The notes under the pieces are model-generated. The model saw nothing but the letters and a program-made list of their open reading frames with translations, searched no databases and had not been told where the DNA came from. From Actinomadura montaniterrae (GTDB lineage Bacteria > Actinomycetota > Actinomycetes > Streptosporangiales > Streptosporangiaceae): a stretch of 64,000 nt of DNA. How positions within the stretch are numbered: the first letter of the stretch is position 1; each line of letters starts with the position of its first letter. Where the stretch lies: NCBI RefSeq assembly GCF_008923365.1, contig NZ_WBMR01000010.1, positions 33,328 to 97,327 on the forward strand, read 5' to 3'. The position numbers and the translations under genes are program-made. Below are positions 33,756 to 42,097 of this stretch, one piece after another.

Positions 33756-33798
33756 ACGTAGTACGACGCACTGTAGTTCTACAAGACGTAGTACTACG
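33756..33798. promoter_or_regulatory. Cluster of GTAGTAC palindromes upstream of cytochrome b
   Basis: Within 43 bases lie ACGTAGTACG (33756-33765), TGTAGTTCTACA (33772-33783) and the perfect 12-base palindrome CGTAGTACTACG (33787-33798). TAGTA/TACTA dyads of this kind are the signature of BlaI/MecI-family sites. They cover the expected promoter of the cytochrome b gene, whose start is 46 bases away. Confidence 0.6.
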
Positions 33799-33841
33799 GG
33801 AAGTGGCTTTCAGGGGGCCGTGCGCCCGGAACCCGCGAGGG

Positions 33842-34906
33842 TCAGGAGGCGATGAACGCCTGCGCCCGGCGGAACAGCCCGAGCGTGATGGCGTGCAGCA
33901 TGTCGCCGGTCTCCTTCGGCGCCTTCCCCGCGAACGCCCGCGCGTGCGTGCCCTCCAGGACGATGCCGAGCTTGAAGCAGGCGAGCACCGCGTACCACGT
34001 GATGGACGACAGGTCGCGGCCGGCGACCGCGTCCGCGCGCTCGGCGTAGGCGGCGACCAGTTCGTCCGTCGACGGCAGGCCCCCGGCCGCGCCCAGCGGC
34101 CCGGCCAGCCGCGCGCTCTCGTCGCCGTGCTGCGGCCAGGTCGCCAGCAGCCAGCCGAGGTCGAGCAGCGGGTCGCCGATCGTGCACATCTCCCAGTCGA
34201 CGATCGCCGCGACCTCGGGGCCGTCGAAGGAGTACATCAGGTTGGCCAGGTGGTAGTCGCCGTGCAGGATGCCCGGCCGCCACGTCGTGGGACGGCGCTC
34301 CTCCAGCCAGCGCGCCACGTCGTCCAGGCCCGGGATGTCCGGTCCGGGGTAGCCGTCGAGCGCGCTGTAGGAGTCGAGTTCGGAGAGCCAGCGGCTCACC
34401 TGCCGCTCCAGGAAGCCCTCCGGCTTGCCGAAGTCCGCCAGCCCGACCGCCTCGTGGTCGACCGCGCCGAGCGCGGACAGCGCGCGCGCCGCGTTCAGGC
34501 CCATCGCGTGCCGGACGGACGCGTCGCCGGCGTGCCGGTCCGGCAGGGCCACCGAGGCGTTGAAGCCCTCGACCGGCGTCATCAGGTAGAACACGGCGCC
34601 GTTCATGACCGACTCGTCCGGGCAGGCGGCGATCACGCGGGGCGCGGGCACGTCGGTGCCGTCGAGCGCCGCGAGCACGCGCGCCTCGCGGCGCAGCACG
34701 TCGTTGGTCCGGGCGCGCAGGTGCGCGGGGCCGCGGCGCAGCACGTAGTCCCGGCCGCCGCGGTGGAAGCGGACCAGCGTGTTCTGCGTCCCGCCGGTGA
34801 GCGGCTCGACCTTCTCGAACGGGCCGTCCGGCAGGCCCTGCCCGTCCATCCACGCGGCCAGGACGGCGAAGTCCACGAGCGCGGGGTCGATCTGCTCAGG
34901 CTGCAC
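33842..34906 (-). CDS. APH-like phosphotransferase (acyl-CoA-dehydrogenase-associated)
   Basis: A 354-residue kinase-fold protein. Seen: the glycine-rich VEPLTGGTQNTLVRF, YVLRRGP with the ATP-site region, the catalytic loop ILHGDYHLANLMY (H-G-D-x-x-x-x-N) and IVDWEMCTIGDPLLDLGWLL (metal-binding Asp). This is the subfamily found fused to or beside ACAD10/11-type acyl-CoA dehydrogenases, proposed to phosphorylate hydroxyacyl-CoAs. It is divergent from such a dehydrogenase here, which supports that role over aminoglycoside resistance. Confidence 0.85.
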   Translation of the reverse strand: MQPEQIDPALVDFAVLAAWMDGQGLPDGPFEKVEPLTGGTQNTLVRFHRGGRDYVLRRGPAHLRARTNDVLRREARVLAALDGTDVPAPRVIAACPDESVMNGAVFYLMTPVEGFNASVALPDRHAGDASVRHAMGLNAARALSALGAVDHEAVGLADFGKPEGFLERQVSRWLSELDSYSALDGYPGPDIPGLDDVARWLEERRPTTWRPGILHGDYHLANLMYSFDGPEVAAIVDWEMCTIGDPLLDLGWLLATWPQHGDESARLAGPLGAAGGLPSTDELVAAYAERADAVAGRDLSSITWYAVLACFKLGIVLEGTHARAFAGKAPKETGDMLHAITLGLFRRAQAFIAS

Positions 34907-34960
34907 GGCGGTTCCCTTCGGGTACGGCGGTCTACCGGAGAGTAACAGTCATGCACTTGC

Positions 34961-34989
34961 ATTATTCATTGAGATGGCTCGATTATTCA
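34961..34989. promoter_or_regulatory. ATTATTCA direct repeat in the APH/dehydrogenase gap
   Basis: ATTATTCA occurs at 34961-34968 and 34982-34989, two helical turns apart, in the A/T-richest part of the 117-base divergent gap. Possibly the binding site of the TetR regulator encoded two genes downstream. Confidence 0.4.
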
Positions 34990-35023
34990 CGGGACGGAGC
35001 GCACCGACCGCAGGAGGCTCGCC

Positions 35024-36316
35024 ATGGCCTGGGACTTCGAGACCGACCCCGCCTACCAGGAACTTCTCGACTGGGCGGACGCGTTCGTCCGCGACGAGGT
35101 CGAACCCCTCGACCTGGTGCTGGGCGACCCCTACGACAAGTCCGACCCCCGCTACAAGACGATGGTGCGGCCTTTGCAGGACCAGGTCCGCGAGAAGGGC
35201 CTGTGGGCGTGCCACCTCGGCCCCGAACTCGGCGGCCAGGGCTACGGGCAGGTGAAGCTCGCGCTGCTGAACGAGATCCTCGGACGGTCCCGGTGGGCGC
35301 CGTCGGTGTTCGGCTGCCAGGCGCCCGACTCCGGCAACGCCGAGATCATCGCCCATTTCGGCACGCCCGAGCAGAAGGAGCGCTACCTGCGGCCGCTGCT
35401 GGACGGCGAGATCTCCTCGTCCTACTCGATGACCGAGCCGCACGGCGGCGCCGACCCGACCCTGTTCACCACGCGCGCCGTCCGCGACGGCGACGGCTGG
35501 GTCATCAACGGCGAGAAGTGGTTCTCCTCCAACGCGCGGCACGCCGAGTTCCTGATCGTCATGGCGGTGTCGAACCCCGACGTGTCCGCCTACGAGGGCA
35601 TGTCGATGTTCATCGTCCCCGCCGGCACGCCCGGGCTGACCACCGTCCGCAACGTCGGCGTCGGCGGCGAGCGCGAGGGCTCGCACGGCTACCTGCGCTA
35701 CGAGAACGTCCGCGTCCCGGCCGAGAACCTGCTCGGCGACGAGGGCGGCGCGTTCGTCATCGCGCAGACCCGCCTCGGCGGCGGCCGCATCCACCACGCC
35801 ATGCGCACGATCGCGCAGGTCCGCAAGGCGTTCGACATGATGTGCGAGCGCGCGGTCTCGCGACAGACCCGGTTCGGGCCGCTGGCGAAGATGCAGATGA
35901 CCCAGGAGAAGATCGCCGACAGCTGGATCGAGATCGAGCAGTTCCGGCTGCTGGTCCTGCGCACCGCCTGGCTGATCGACAAGCACAAGGACTACAAGAA
36001 GGTCCGCAAGGACATCGCCGCGGTCAAGGCCGCGATGCCGAAGGTGTACCACGACGTGGCGCAGCGCGCGATGCACCTGCACGGCGCCCTCGGCGTGTCG
36101 AACGAGATGCCGTTCGCCGCCATGATGATGGGCGCGCAGGCGATGGCCATCGCCGACGGCCCCACCGAGGTCCACAAGATCACCGTGGCGCGGCAGCTGC
36201 TGCGCGACGTCGAGCCCGTCGAGGGCCTGTGGCCGTCCGGCCACCTGCCGACCCGCCGCGAGGCGGCCCGCGCCCGCTTCGCCGACGCCCTGGAACAGGC
36301 TATAGGTAACGAATGA
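35024..36316 (+). CDS. Acyl-CoA dehydrogenase (ACAD10/11-like)
   Basis: A 430-residue FAD enzyme that oxidises an acyl-CoA. Seen: SSYSMTEPHGGADPT (FAD/substrate signature 1, ~residue 140), GEKWFSSNARHAEFLIVM (~165), and the C-terminal YHDVAQRAMHLHGALGVSNEMPFA with the adenosine-binding GALG segment, then IADGPTEVHKITVARQLL. GGAGG lies upstream of the ATG (CAGGAGGCTCGCC). It overlaps the TetR gene by ATGA. With the divergent APH-like kinase it probably degrades a hydroxylated or branched acyl-CoA. Confidence 0.88.
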   Translation: MAWDFETDPAYQELLDWADAFVRDEVEPLDLVLGDPYDKSDPRYKTMVRPLQDQVREKGLWACHLGPELGGQGYGQVKLALLNEILGRSRWAPSVFGCQAPDSGNAEIIAHFGTPEQKERYLRPLLDGEISSSYSMTEPHGGADPTLFTTRAVRDGDGWVINGEKWFSSNARHAEFLIVMAVSNPDVSAYEGMSMFIVPAGTPGLTTVRNVGVGGEREGSHGYLRYENVRVPAENLLGDEGGAFVIAQTRLGGGRIHHAMRTIAQVRKAFDMMCERAVSRQTRFGPLAKMQMTQEKIADSWIEIEQFRLLVLRTAWLIDKHKDYKKVRKDIAAVKAAMPKVYHDVAQRAMHLHGALGVSNEMPFAAMMMGAQAMAIADGPTEVHKITVARQLLRDVEPVEGLWPSGHLPTRREAARARFADALEQAIGNE

Positions 36317-36990
36317 ACGAGACGCGGGAGCGGCTGCTGGACGCGGCCGAGCGGCTCTACGCCGAGCGCGGGATCGACGCCGTCAGCCTGCGCGAGATCG
36401 TGCAGGCCGCCGGCGCCCGCAATGCCACGGCCGTGCAGTACCACTTCGGCGACCGGGCGGGGATCGTGCGCGCGATCTTCGCCCGGCACGCCCCGGAGAT
36501 CGAGGCGCGCCGGCACGCCCTGCTCGACGCCTACGAGGCCGACGGCGGGACGGGCGGGCGCGCGCTCGCCGCCGCGCTCGTCCGGCCCATGGCGGCCCGC
36601 CTCGGCGACGCGTCGGGCCGCGCGTTCCTGCAGATCTGGGCGGACGTGGTGAACCGGCCGCGCCCGCTGCTCCCGCTCGCCGTCCCCGACGATCCACCGG
36701 AGCCGGGTGCGGGCGGGGGAGCGGCGCAGCCGCCGAAGACCGACAGCCTGTGCCGGTGGCGGGACCTCGTGGAACCCGTCCTGGAGGAGGACGCGGCGCG
36801 GCTGCACCGCCGGTTCACCGCGATCCTCTACGCCGCGACGGAGCTGGCCCGCCGCGCGCGCTCGGGGCCGCGCACCGACGACCGGCTGTTCACCAGCTAC
36901 CTGATCGACGTCGTCGCCGCGATCCTCGGCGCGCCCGTCTCCGAGGAGACGCGCCGCCTCGCCGACGAGCGCGACGCCGCCCGCCGTTGA
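36313..36990 (+). CDS. TetR-family transcriptional regulator
   Basis: A 225-residue regulator: N-terminal HTH TRERLLDAAERLYAERGIDAVSLREIVQAAG followed by AVQYHFGDRAGIVRAIF (the N/Q-Y-H-F-G-x-K/R turn), then a helical ligand domain. It is co-translated with the acyl-CoA dehydrogenase (ATGA overlap) and so is likely its repressor, probably responding to an acyl-CoA. Confidence 0.88.
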   Translation: MNETRERLLDAAERLYAERGIDAVSLREIVQAAGARNATAVQYHFGDRAGIVRAIFARHAPEIEARRHALLDAYEADGGTGGRALAAALVRPMAARLGDASGRAFLQIWADVVNRPRPLLPLAVPDDPPEPGAGGGAAQPPKTDSLCRWRDLVEPVLEEDAARLHRRFTAILYAATELARRARSGPRTDDRLFTSYLIDVVAAILGAPVSEETRRLADERDAARR

Positions 36991-37096
36991 CCTCCCCGCC
37001 CGCCGCCTGACCTCCCCCGGCCTCCCATTCGTCCAAGACCGGCGGGGGAGGCGCGGCGGAGACTGGGCATGTCACCAGGCGACCGAGGAGGACGAC

Positions 37097-37459
37097 ATGA
37101 CCAGCGAGATCCGGCGGACCTTCTACCCGCTGATCGCCACCGCCGACCCGGACAAGTCGATGGAGTGGCTGGAGAAGGCGTTCGGGTTCGTCCAGCACAA
37201 CGTGTACCGGGACGACTCCGGAAAGATCGTCCACGCCGAGATGGGGTACGACACCGGGCTCTTCATGTTCGGCGCCGGCGTGCAGGTCAAGGCGGCCGTG
37301 TACGTGGCGGTCGACGACCCCGACGCGCACCACGCCCGCGCCAAGGCCGCCGGCGCCGAGATCTTTCGCGAGCTCGCCGACACCGACTACGGCTCGCGCG
37401 ACTACGCCGCCCGCGACCTGGACGGCAACGAGTGGTACTTCGGCACCTACCGCCCCTGA
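37097..37459 (+). CDS. VOC-family (glyoxalase/PhnB-like) protein
   Basis: A 120-residue vicinal-oxygen-chelate protein with the two beta-alpha-beta-beta-beta units: FYPLIATADPDKSMEWLEKAFGF and AVYVAVDDPDAHHARAKAAGAEIF, ending in SRDYAARDLDGNEWYFGTY, which carries the conserved metal Glu. Function (isomerase, dioxygenase or binding protein) cannot be told. Ribosome site CGAGGAGG upstream. Gene stands alone between the TetR gene and the vWA cluster. Confidence 0.82.
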   Translation: MTSEIRRTFYPLIATADPDKSMEWLEKAFGFVQHNVYRDDSGKIVHAEMGYDTGLFMFGAGVQVKAAVYVAVDDPDAHHARAKAAGAEIFRELADTDYGSRDYAARDLDGNEWYFGTYRP

Positions 37460-37636
37460 CGCCGGAAATGGCCGCGACCGTCCCCGCGCCCCGGTGCTAC
37501 GGTGCGGGGGCCGGCCGCGGGACTTCGGTGCGACTTCCGGAACCCGCCCTGTAAAGCGATGATTCGCAGCTCGCGCTCCCCTTCCCCGGCCGGCACCCCG
37601 TTCCTGGACCCAGCCCCCGGCCGACGTTGGATCACG

Positions 37637-38314
37637 ATGAGCGAGACGTTCGCGGACCTGATCGCCTGCGAGGACGCGCTGATGTTCGTCAACGCCGCGA
37701 TCACCTCCACCGGCCAGCGGGAGTTCCACCACGCCCCCGGTGACCAGCGCCTCTCCCTGGGGTTCCTGCACGACTACACCCTGGAGAACTACCGCGAGGT
37801 CTATGCCGCGGCGCTCGCGCTCGACGTCAACGACCACAACGCCGCGATCATCATCCGCAACCTGCTGGTGCGGTCGGCCGACGCGGACGCGGAGCGGCGC
37901 CGCCTGGAGGGCCGGCTGATCGCGCGGCGGCTCGAGCTGATGCCGCGGCAGCGGGTGTACCGGCTGTTCCGCGAGCTGCGCCGGCTGAAGGTCAACAACC
38001 GGCGCACGCGCGCGATCATCCGCGGCTGGCTGGAGGCCCGCGCCGACCCCGCGTTCGACGCCGTGAAGTACCGCAACGGCGTCAAGACCGCCGTCCGGCA
38101 CGCGCACGTCCAGCCCGGCGGCGAGCTCCGCGGCTTCCTGTTCGACCCGCTCGCGGCGAAGTCCTACGAGACGCCGATCCTCGATCAGTGGCGGCGCGCG
38201 CACTACGAGAAGGGCGCGCTGTACGAGCTGCCCTACACCGTCGCTGAGGGGTTCGCGGCGAAGCACCGCGTCCCGCGCGAGGTGTTCCTGGAGCGCATCG
38301 CGCCCCCCGCATGA
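37637..38314 (+). CDS. TROVE-like helical protein, first gene of the vWA cluster
   Basis: A 225-residue, mostly helical protein that I cannot place with certainty. Features: an acidic N-terminal half (VNAAITSTGQREF, LHDYTLENYREVYAAAL), then a strongly basic repeat-like helical region (LIARRLELMPRQRVYRLFRELRRLKVNNRRTRAIIRGWLEAR) and KYRNGVKTAVRHAHVQP, which recalls the end of the TROVE (Ro60) RNA-binding domain. Its stop overlaps the vWA gene by ATGA. In Ro60 proteins a TROVE domain is followed by a vWA domain in one chain, so this pair reads like a split Ro60. The likeness is by eye and weak; a basic RNA-binding role is inference. Confidence 0.65.
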   Translation: MSETFADLIACEDALMFVNAAITSTGQREFHHAPGDQRLSLGFLHDYTLENYREVYAAALALDVNDHNAAIIIRNLLVRSADADAERRRLEGRLIARRLELMPRQRVYRLFRELRRLKVNNRRTRAIIRGWLEARADPAFDAVKYRNGVKTAVRHAHVQPGGELRGFLFDPLAAKSYETPILDQWRRAHYEKGALYELPYTVAEGFAAKHRVPREVFLERIAPPA

Positions 38315-39081
38315 CCAGGCTGGAGCGGCTGCGGCTGCAGGAGAACGCCCGGGAGGCCGGTGCCGCGGCCGTGGCGGCGGACCTGACCGCGATGCCGCTG
38401 ACCCGGCTCGCGTCCTACGTGCTCGCGCTCCCGCTCGACGACCGCGCGGCCCGCCGCGCCGAGCTGACCGGGGCGCTGCGCGCCGCCGGGCGCCGCGTCG
38501 CCGGCGCCGCACGCGGGTCCTGGGGCCGCGTCGCGGCGGTGCTGGACGACAGCCACTCCTCGATCGGCTCCGGGCAGAAGCGCCGCCGGCCGCTCGCCGT
38601 CGCGCTCGCCGCCCACTACCTGCTGGAGGCGCTCGCCAAGGAGTACGCGCCGCTGTGGACGTCGGGCCGCACCGACGAGCTGCTCGTCTACCCCTTCGGC
38701 CCGACGCCGTTGGGGGAGCGGATCATCGACGCGCTGGAGACGCGCCCCGACCGGCTCGTCATCGTCTCCGACGGCTTCGACAACGCGCCGCCCGGTCTCG
38801 CCGCCGACGTCCTGCGGATCTGGCGGACGCGCCTCGACCCCGGGCACCGGCTCGCGCCCGGGCAGCGCGTCCTGATCGCCCATCTCAACCCGGTGTACGA
38901 CGCGGACGACTTCGACGTGCGCCGGCTGTCGCCCGGCGTGCCGACCGCGGGCATCCGCGACGCCGAGGACCTGCCGACGCTCGTCGAGCTGGCCCGCTTC
39001 GCGGAGCGGCAGGTCGGCCTGGCGGGCCTGCGCGCCCACCTGGACGACCGCACCGCCCGGTTCCTGGGGGAGCGCGCATGA
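38311..39081 (+). CDS. vWA-domain protein with MIDAS motif
   Basis: A 256-residue protein. After a helical N-terminus (SYVLALPLDDRAARRAEL) comes a von Willebrand A-like domain: AAVLDDSHSSIGSG supplies the MIDAS D-x-S-x-S (~residue 79), and RLVIVSDGFDNAPP the S-D-G strand (~152). This resembles the vWA domain of Ro60/TROVE proteins more than MoxR-linked vWA. It overlaps both neighbours by ATGA, so the three genes form one translational unit. Confidence 0.72.
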   Translation: MTRLERLRLQENAREAGAAAVAADLTAMPLTRLASYVLALPLDDRAARRAELTGALRAAGRRVAGAARGSWGRVAAVLDDSHSSIGSGQKRRRPLAVALAAHYLLEALAKEYAPLWTSGRTDELLVYPFGPTPLGERIIDALETRPDRLVIVSDGFDNAPPGLAADVLRIWRTRLDPGHRLAPGQRVLIAHLNPVYDADDFDVRRLSPGVPTAGIRDAEDLPTLVELARFAERQVGLAGLRAHLDDRTARFLGERA

Positions 39082-40232
39082 GCTTCGAGCTGGAAGGACT
39101 GGAGACCCGGCCCGCGCAGGTGTGGGGGTCCGTGCGGCTCGTCCCGCTCGTCCGGGACGAGCCCGTCCCGCACCTGCGGCTGCACCGGAAGGCCTACGAG
39201 GAGCCGGTGTCGGTCGTCGACGTCGGCGACGGGACCGCTTATGTGTCGTTCGTCCCGCACGCGTTCGTGGCGACCTGGAACGACGGCGACCAGACGCCGG
39301 CCGCCTCCTACGGGACGCGCCTGCTGGAGCGCGACACCGCGGTCGCGTCCCCGCGCATGCCCGTCCGGTTCACCCGGCGCATGGCGCGCAAGGCCGGGAA
39401 GGACCGCCTCCGGTTCCTGCCCCTGCACCTGGTCGTCGAGGGCTACCTCGCGCTGCACTTCGGCGGCCCGGAGATCCTCTGGGAGGAGTGGTCGCGGCGG
39501 GCGGTGACGCGCGGACTGTCGCCGCGCTGCGAGGAGAGCTACCTCGGCCTGCGGGTCCACGGCCTGGAGGACGCGCTGCGGATCTTCGAGATCCATCCCG
39601 GCCAGTGCGGCGTGCTCGTCTACGTGGCCGACGCGCTGGCCGGCGCGTTCGTCACGCCGCATCCCGACGACTACCGAGCGCTGCACGCGACCCTGGTCGA
39701 GGACCTGTTCGGCGAGCTGATCTACACCTACGGGCTGCTCGGCGCCCCGGCCGGCGACCTGTCGGCGGGGATCGACGGCGCCGGGATCACCTCGCTCCAC
39801 GACCTGCGCGCCGCCGCGGCCCGCCGCCGGGAGGAATGGGCCGCCTTCCACGACGAGGTCATGGCCGGCGACCTGTTCGACGAGGACGGCTCCCGCCAGA
39901 CCGTGCAGCATCTGCACGGCTTCGAACTGGCGCGGTTCCTGCCGTCGTTCGGGCTCCGCAAGGAGAACCACATCGGTGAGACGGTCACCGGCGCGGACGG
40001 CCGGATCGCCTACCTGAAGACCTACCGGCTCTCGGACTCGCAGGTGCGGCGCGGGCACCTGCTGACGCGCCTGGCCGCCCACGAGTGGCGGCTGGACGCG
40101 ACCGCCGCCGCGCTGGGCATCACCGAGGCGGCCCTCGCGCTGCGGCTGGAGCGGGCGGGCTTCGGCCACCTGCTGCGGCAGGACGTCCTCGACCACTACC
40201 GGGCCCAGGCGAGGCGCGGAACGCCCGCCTGA
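39078..40232 (+). CDS. ARPP-like domain protein with C-terminal HTH-like segment
   Basis: A 384-residue cytosolic protein. The N-terminal 110 residues (RPAQVWGSVRLVPLVRDEPV, LRLHRKAYEEP, YVSFVPHAFVATW) and the central FLPLHLVVEGYLALHFGGPEI and FEIHPGQCGVLVYVADALAGAF resemble actinomycete proteins annotated as ARPP-2-domain proteins; I recognise the family but not an activity. Near the C-terminus LTRLAAHEWRLDATAAALGI continues as a FIS-like helix-turn-helix. It is third in the operon with the TROVE-like and vWA genes. Role unknown; association with RNA-repair or conflict systems is inference. Confidence 0.65.
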   Translation: MSFELEGLETRPAQVWGSVRLVPLVRDEPVPHLRLHRKAYEEPVSVVDVGDGTAYVSFVPHAFVATWNDGDQTPAASYGTRLLERDTAVASPRMPVRFTRRMARKAGKDRLRFLPLHLVVEGYLALHFGGPEILWEEWSRRAVTRGLSPRCEESYLGLRVHGLEDALRIFEIHPGQCGVLVYVADALAGAFVTPHPDDYRALHATLVEDLFGELIYTYGLLGAPAGDLSAGIDGAGITSLHDLRAAAARRREEWAAFHDEVMAGDLFDEDGSRQTVQHLHGFELARFLPSFGLRKENHIGETVTGADGRIAYLKTYRLSDSQVRRGHLLTRLAAHEWRLDATAAALGITEAALALRLERAGFGHLLRQDVLDHYRAQARRGTPA

Positions 40233-40257
40233 GCCCCGGTGGCGCCGGGCCGCCAAC

Positions 40258-40290
40258 GCAGGCCGCGTCAGCATGGCAGGCCGCGTCAGC
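40258..40290. repeat. GCAGGCCGCGTCAGC direct repeat
   Basis: Two exact 15-base copies (40258-40272 and 40276-40290), separated by three bases, and a degraded third copy up to about 40313. They fill the 70-base gap between the convergent ARPP-like and Mca genes. Confidence 0.55.
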
Positions 40291-40302
40291 GCGGCCGGGG
40301 CG

Positions 40303-41118
40303 TCAGCGCAGGCCCGCGAACAGGTCGTCCTCGTGGTCGGGAGCGGCGTCGACGCGGTTGAAGTGCCGGATGAACGTCTCGTTCGAGAAGGCCATGTGCT
40401 GGACCTCCTCGGGCAGCCGCAGGAAGAAGATGTTCTCGCCCTGGCTCGCGTGCGCCTCCAGCGCCTTCACCTTGCGGGCCGCGTAGGGCGCGACGTCCAC
40501 CACGCTGGTGATCACCTCGTCCGGGACGCCGAAGTCGTCCGGCGGCTCGAAGCCCAGGTCCACGCCCGCCGACTTCGCGAACTCGAACATCTGCGCGATG
40601 CCGGACCGGGGGATCGCCGTGTAGTACAGCTTGTCGGGGATGCCGGTCTTCTCGGTGGCCGCGACGGCGATGCGGTGCGCCTGGATGTGGTCGGGGTGCC
40701 CGTAGCCGCCGTTCTCGTCATAGGTGACGACGACCTGCGGCCGGTACCGCTCCATCAGCTCGGCCAGCCGCCCGGCGGACTCCTCCAGCGGCACGTTCGC
40801 GAACGCCCGCGGGTCCTCGTTGGTGGACCAGCCCTCCATGCCGGAGTCGCGGTAGCCGAGCAGCTCCAGGTGCTCGACCGCCAGGATCCCCGCGGACTCG
40901 CGCACCTCGGCCAGCCGCCGCTGCGCGACCTCCTCCGCGTCGTGGCCCGGCTCGCCCGGCTTCACACCGCCGGAGTCGTCGCCCTGCTCGCCGTTGGTGC
41001 AGGTGACCAGCACGGTCCGGATCCCCTCGGCGGCGCAGCGCGCGAGCAGCCCGCCGGTGCTGAGGACCTCGTCGTCCGGGTGGGCGTGGACCGCCATCAG
41101 CGTGAGTTCGTGCTCCAT
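40303..41118 (-). CDS. mca: Mycothiol S-conjugate amidase
   Basis: A 271-residue PIG-L-family zinc hydrolase. Metal and catalytic motifs: MAVHAHPDDEVLSTGGLLA (A-H-P-D-D-E, residues ~10-16) and YGHPDHIQAHRIA (H-P-D-H, ~140). Among the family, the region VTCTNGEQGDDSGGVKPGE and the length fit Mca, which cleaves mycothiol-drug conjugates in detoxification, better than the deacetylase MshB. This marks the organism as a mycothiol-using actinomycete. Monocistronic; the next gene upstream is an EgtC-like amidotransferase on the same strand 67 bases away. Confidence 0.85.
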   Translation of the reverse strand: MEHELTLMAVHAHPDDEVLSTGGLLARCAAEGIRTVLVTCTNGEQGDDSGGVKPGEPGHDAEEVAQRRLAEVRESAGILAVEHLELLGYRDSGMEGWSTNEDPRAFANVPLEESAGRLAELMERYRPQVVVTYDENGGYGHPDHIQAHRIAVAATEKTGIPDKLYYTAIPRSGIAQMFEFAKSAGVDLGFEPPDDFGVPDEVITSVVDVAPYAARKVKALEAHASQGENIFFLRLPEEVQHMAFSNETFIRHFNRVDAAPDHEDDLFAGLR

Positions 41119-41185
41119 TGCTCCGGGACTCCTCGGGGGCGCTCGTCCGACCCGATCAACCCTACGTGGCCGCGGGTGAAGCAGA

Positions 41186-42040
41186 TCACGTCTGCGACGT
41201 GGCCTCGGTCACCGACAGATCGTCGAGGGACACCGGGTGGGCCGGCGGGTCGAACGGGAACAGCGAGGTCGCGACCGCGCCGTCCACGACGAGCAGCTCG
41301 CCGGGGTCGAGCAGCCGCCAGCCGGGCGCGCCGTCCATCCGCTCGCTGGCGAGGACGTGTGCGGGCGCCGCCTCGCGGTGCGCCGACACGTGCACCCGGC
41401 CGGGTTCCCGGCCGGCCTCCAGGCGGCGGGCCGCCTCCTCCTCACCGAGCTCCTGCTTCAGCACCCACAGCTCGTGGGTGTCGGGGTAGCGCAGCGCCCA
41501 CAGCCGCCCCGACTCGGCGAGCAGCACGTTGAGCGCGAACACCGGCACCTCGGCGGCGATCCGCCGGACCGCGGCGATCAGCCCGGCGGTGGTGTCGCCG
41601 TTCCGCCGGATCTCCGCCGTGACGTAGGCGAAGACCAGCTCGGAGTCGGTCTGCCCGCGGACCTGCGCGCGGTCCACGTCGGTGAGCCAGGACCGGATCA
41701 CGTCGAGGCCCCGGACCATGCCGTTGTGCGCGAACAGCCGGTCGTCCATGACGAACGGGTGCGAGTTGTGCACGTCCGGCCTGCCCGTCGAGGCATACCG
41801 GACGTGCGACATGAACGTGTGGGAGACGACGTCGCGGGCCTCGGCGTTGAAGTCGGCGTCCTTGAACGCCGCGATGGGCGCCCGGTCGCGGACCGGCTCC
41901 TCGCCGAGCGAGAACCAGCCGAGCCCGGTCCCGTCGGGCATCCGGCGGCTCTGCGAGGACAGGCTGTCGGGGGCGTCCAGCAGCCAGAACGTGGCGTGCA
42001 CGCGCGGCCCGCCGGTCGTCATCCCGAAGAGTCGGCACAT
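41186..42040 (-). CDS. Class II glutamine amidotransferase (EgtC/YafJ-like)
   Basis: A 284-residue N-terminal-nucleophile amidohydrolase. Cys-2 is the nucleophile (MCRLFGMTTGG), followed by DGTGLGWFS, the substrate-binding FMSHVRYASTG, HPFVMDDRLFAHNG and TDSELVFAYV. This resembles EgtC, the ergothioneine-pathway amidohydrolase, and YafJ. No other ergothioneine genes (egtA, B, D) are next to it, so EgtC proper is uncertain. It lies upstream of mca on the same strand. Confidence 0.82.
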   Translation of the reverse strand: MCRLFGMTTGGPRVHATFWLLDAPDSLSSQSRRMPDGTGLGWFSLGEEPVRDRAPIAAFKDADFNAEARDVVSHTFMSHVRYASTGRPDVHNSHPFVMDDRLFAHNGMVRGLDVIRSWLTDVDRAQVRGQTDSELVFAYVTAEIRRNGDTTAGLIAAVRRIAAEVPVFALNVLLAESGRLWALRYPDTHELWVLKQELGEEEAARRLEAGREPGRVHVSAHREAAPAHVLASERMDGAPGWRLLDPGELLVVDGAVATSLFPFDPPAHPVSLDDLSVTEATSQT

Positions 42041-42097
42041 GCCTGCACGGTGCCCGCACCGCCGGGGCCGAACCGGTCCCGGCGGGTCAGGGCTCGG

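Noticed and set aside
33842..34906. Aminoglycoside resistance phosphotransferase
   Set aside because: The fold matches, but the divergent ACAD10/11-type dehydrogenase and sequence type indicate the metabolic subfamily.
37460..37636. A Y-RNA-like gene upstream of the TROVE-like operon
   Set aside because: No clear stem with a conserved loop or terminator was found by eye; it needs a covariance search before being called.
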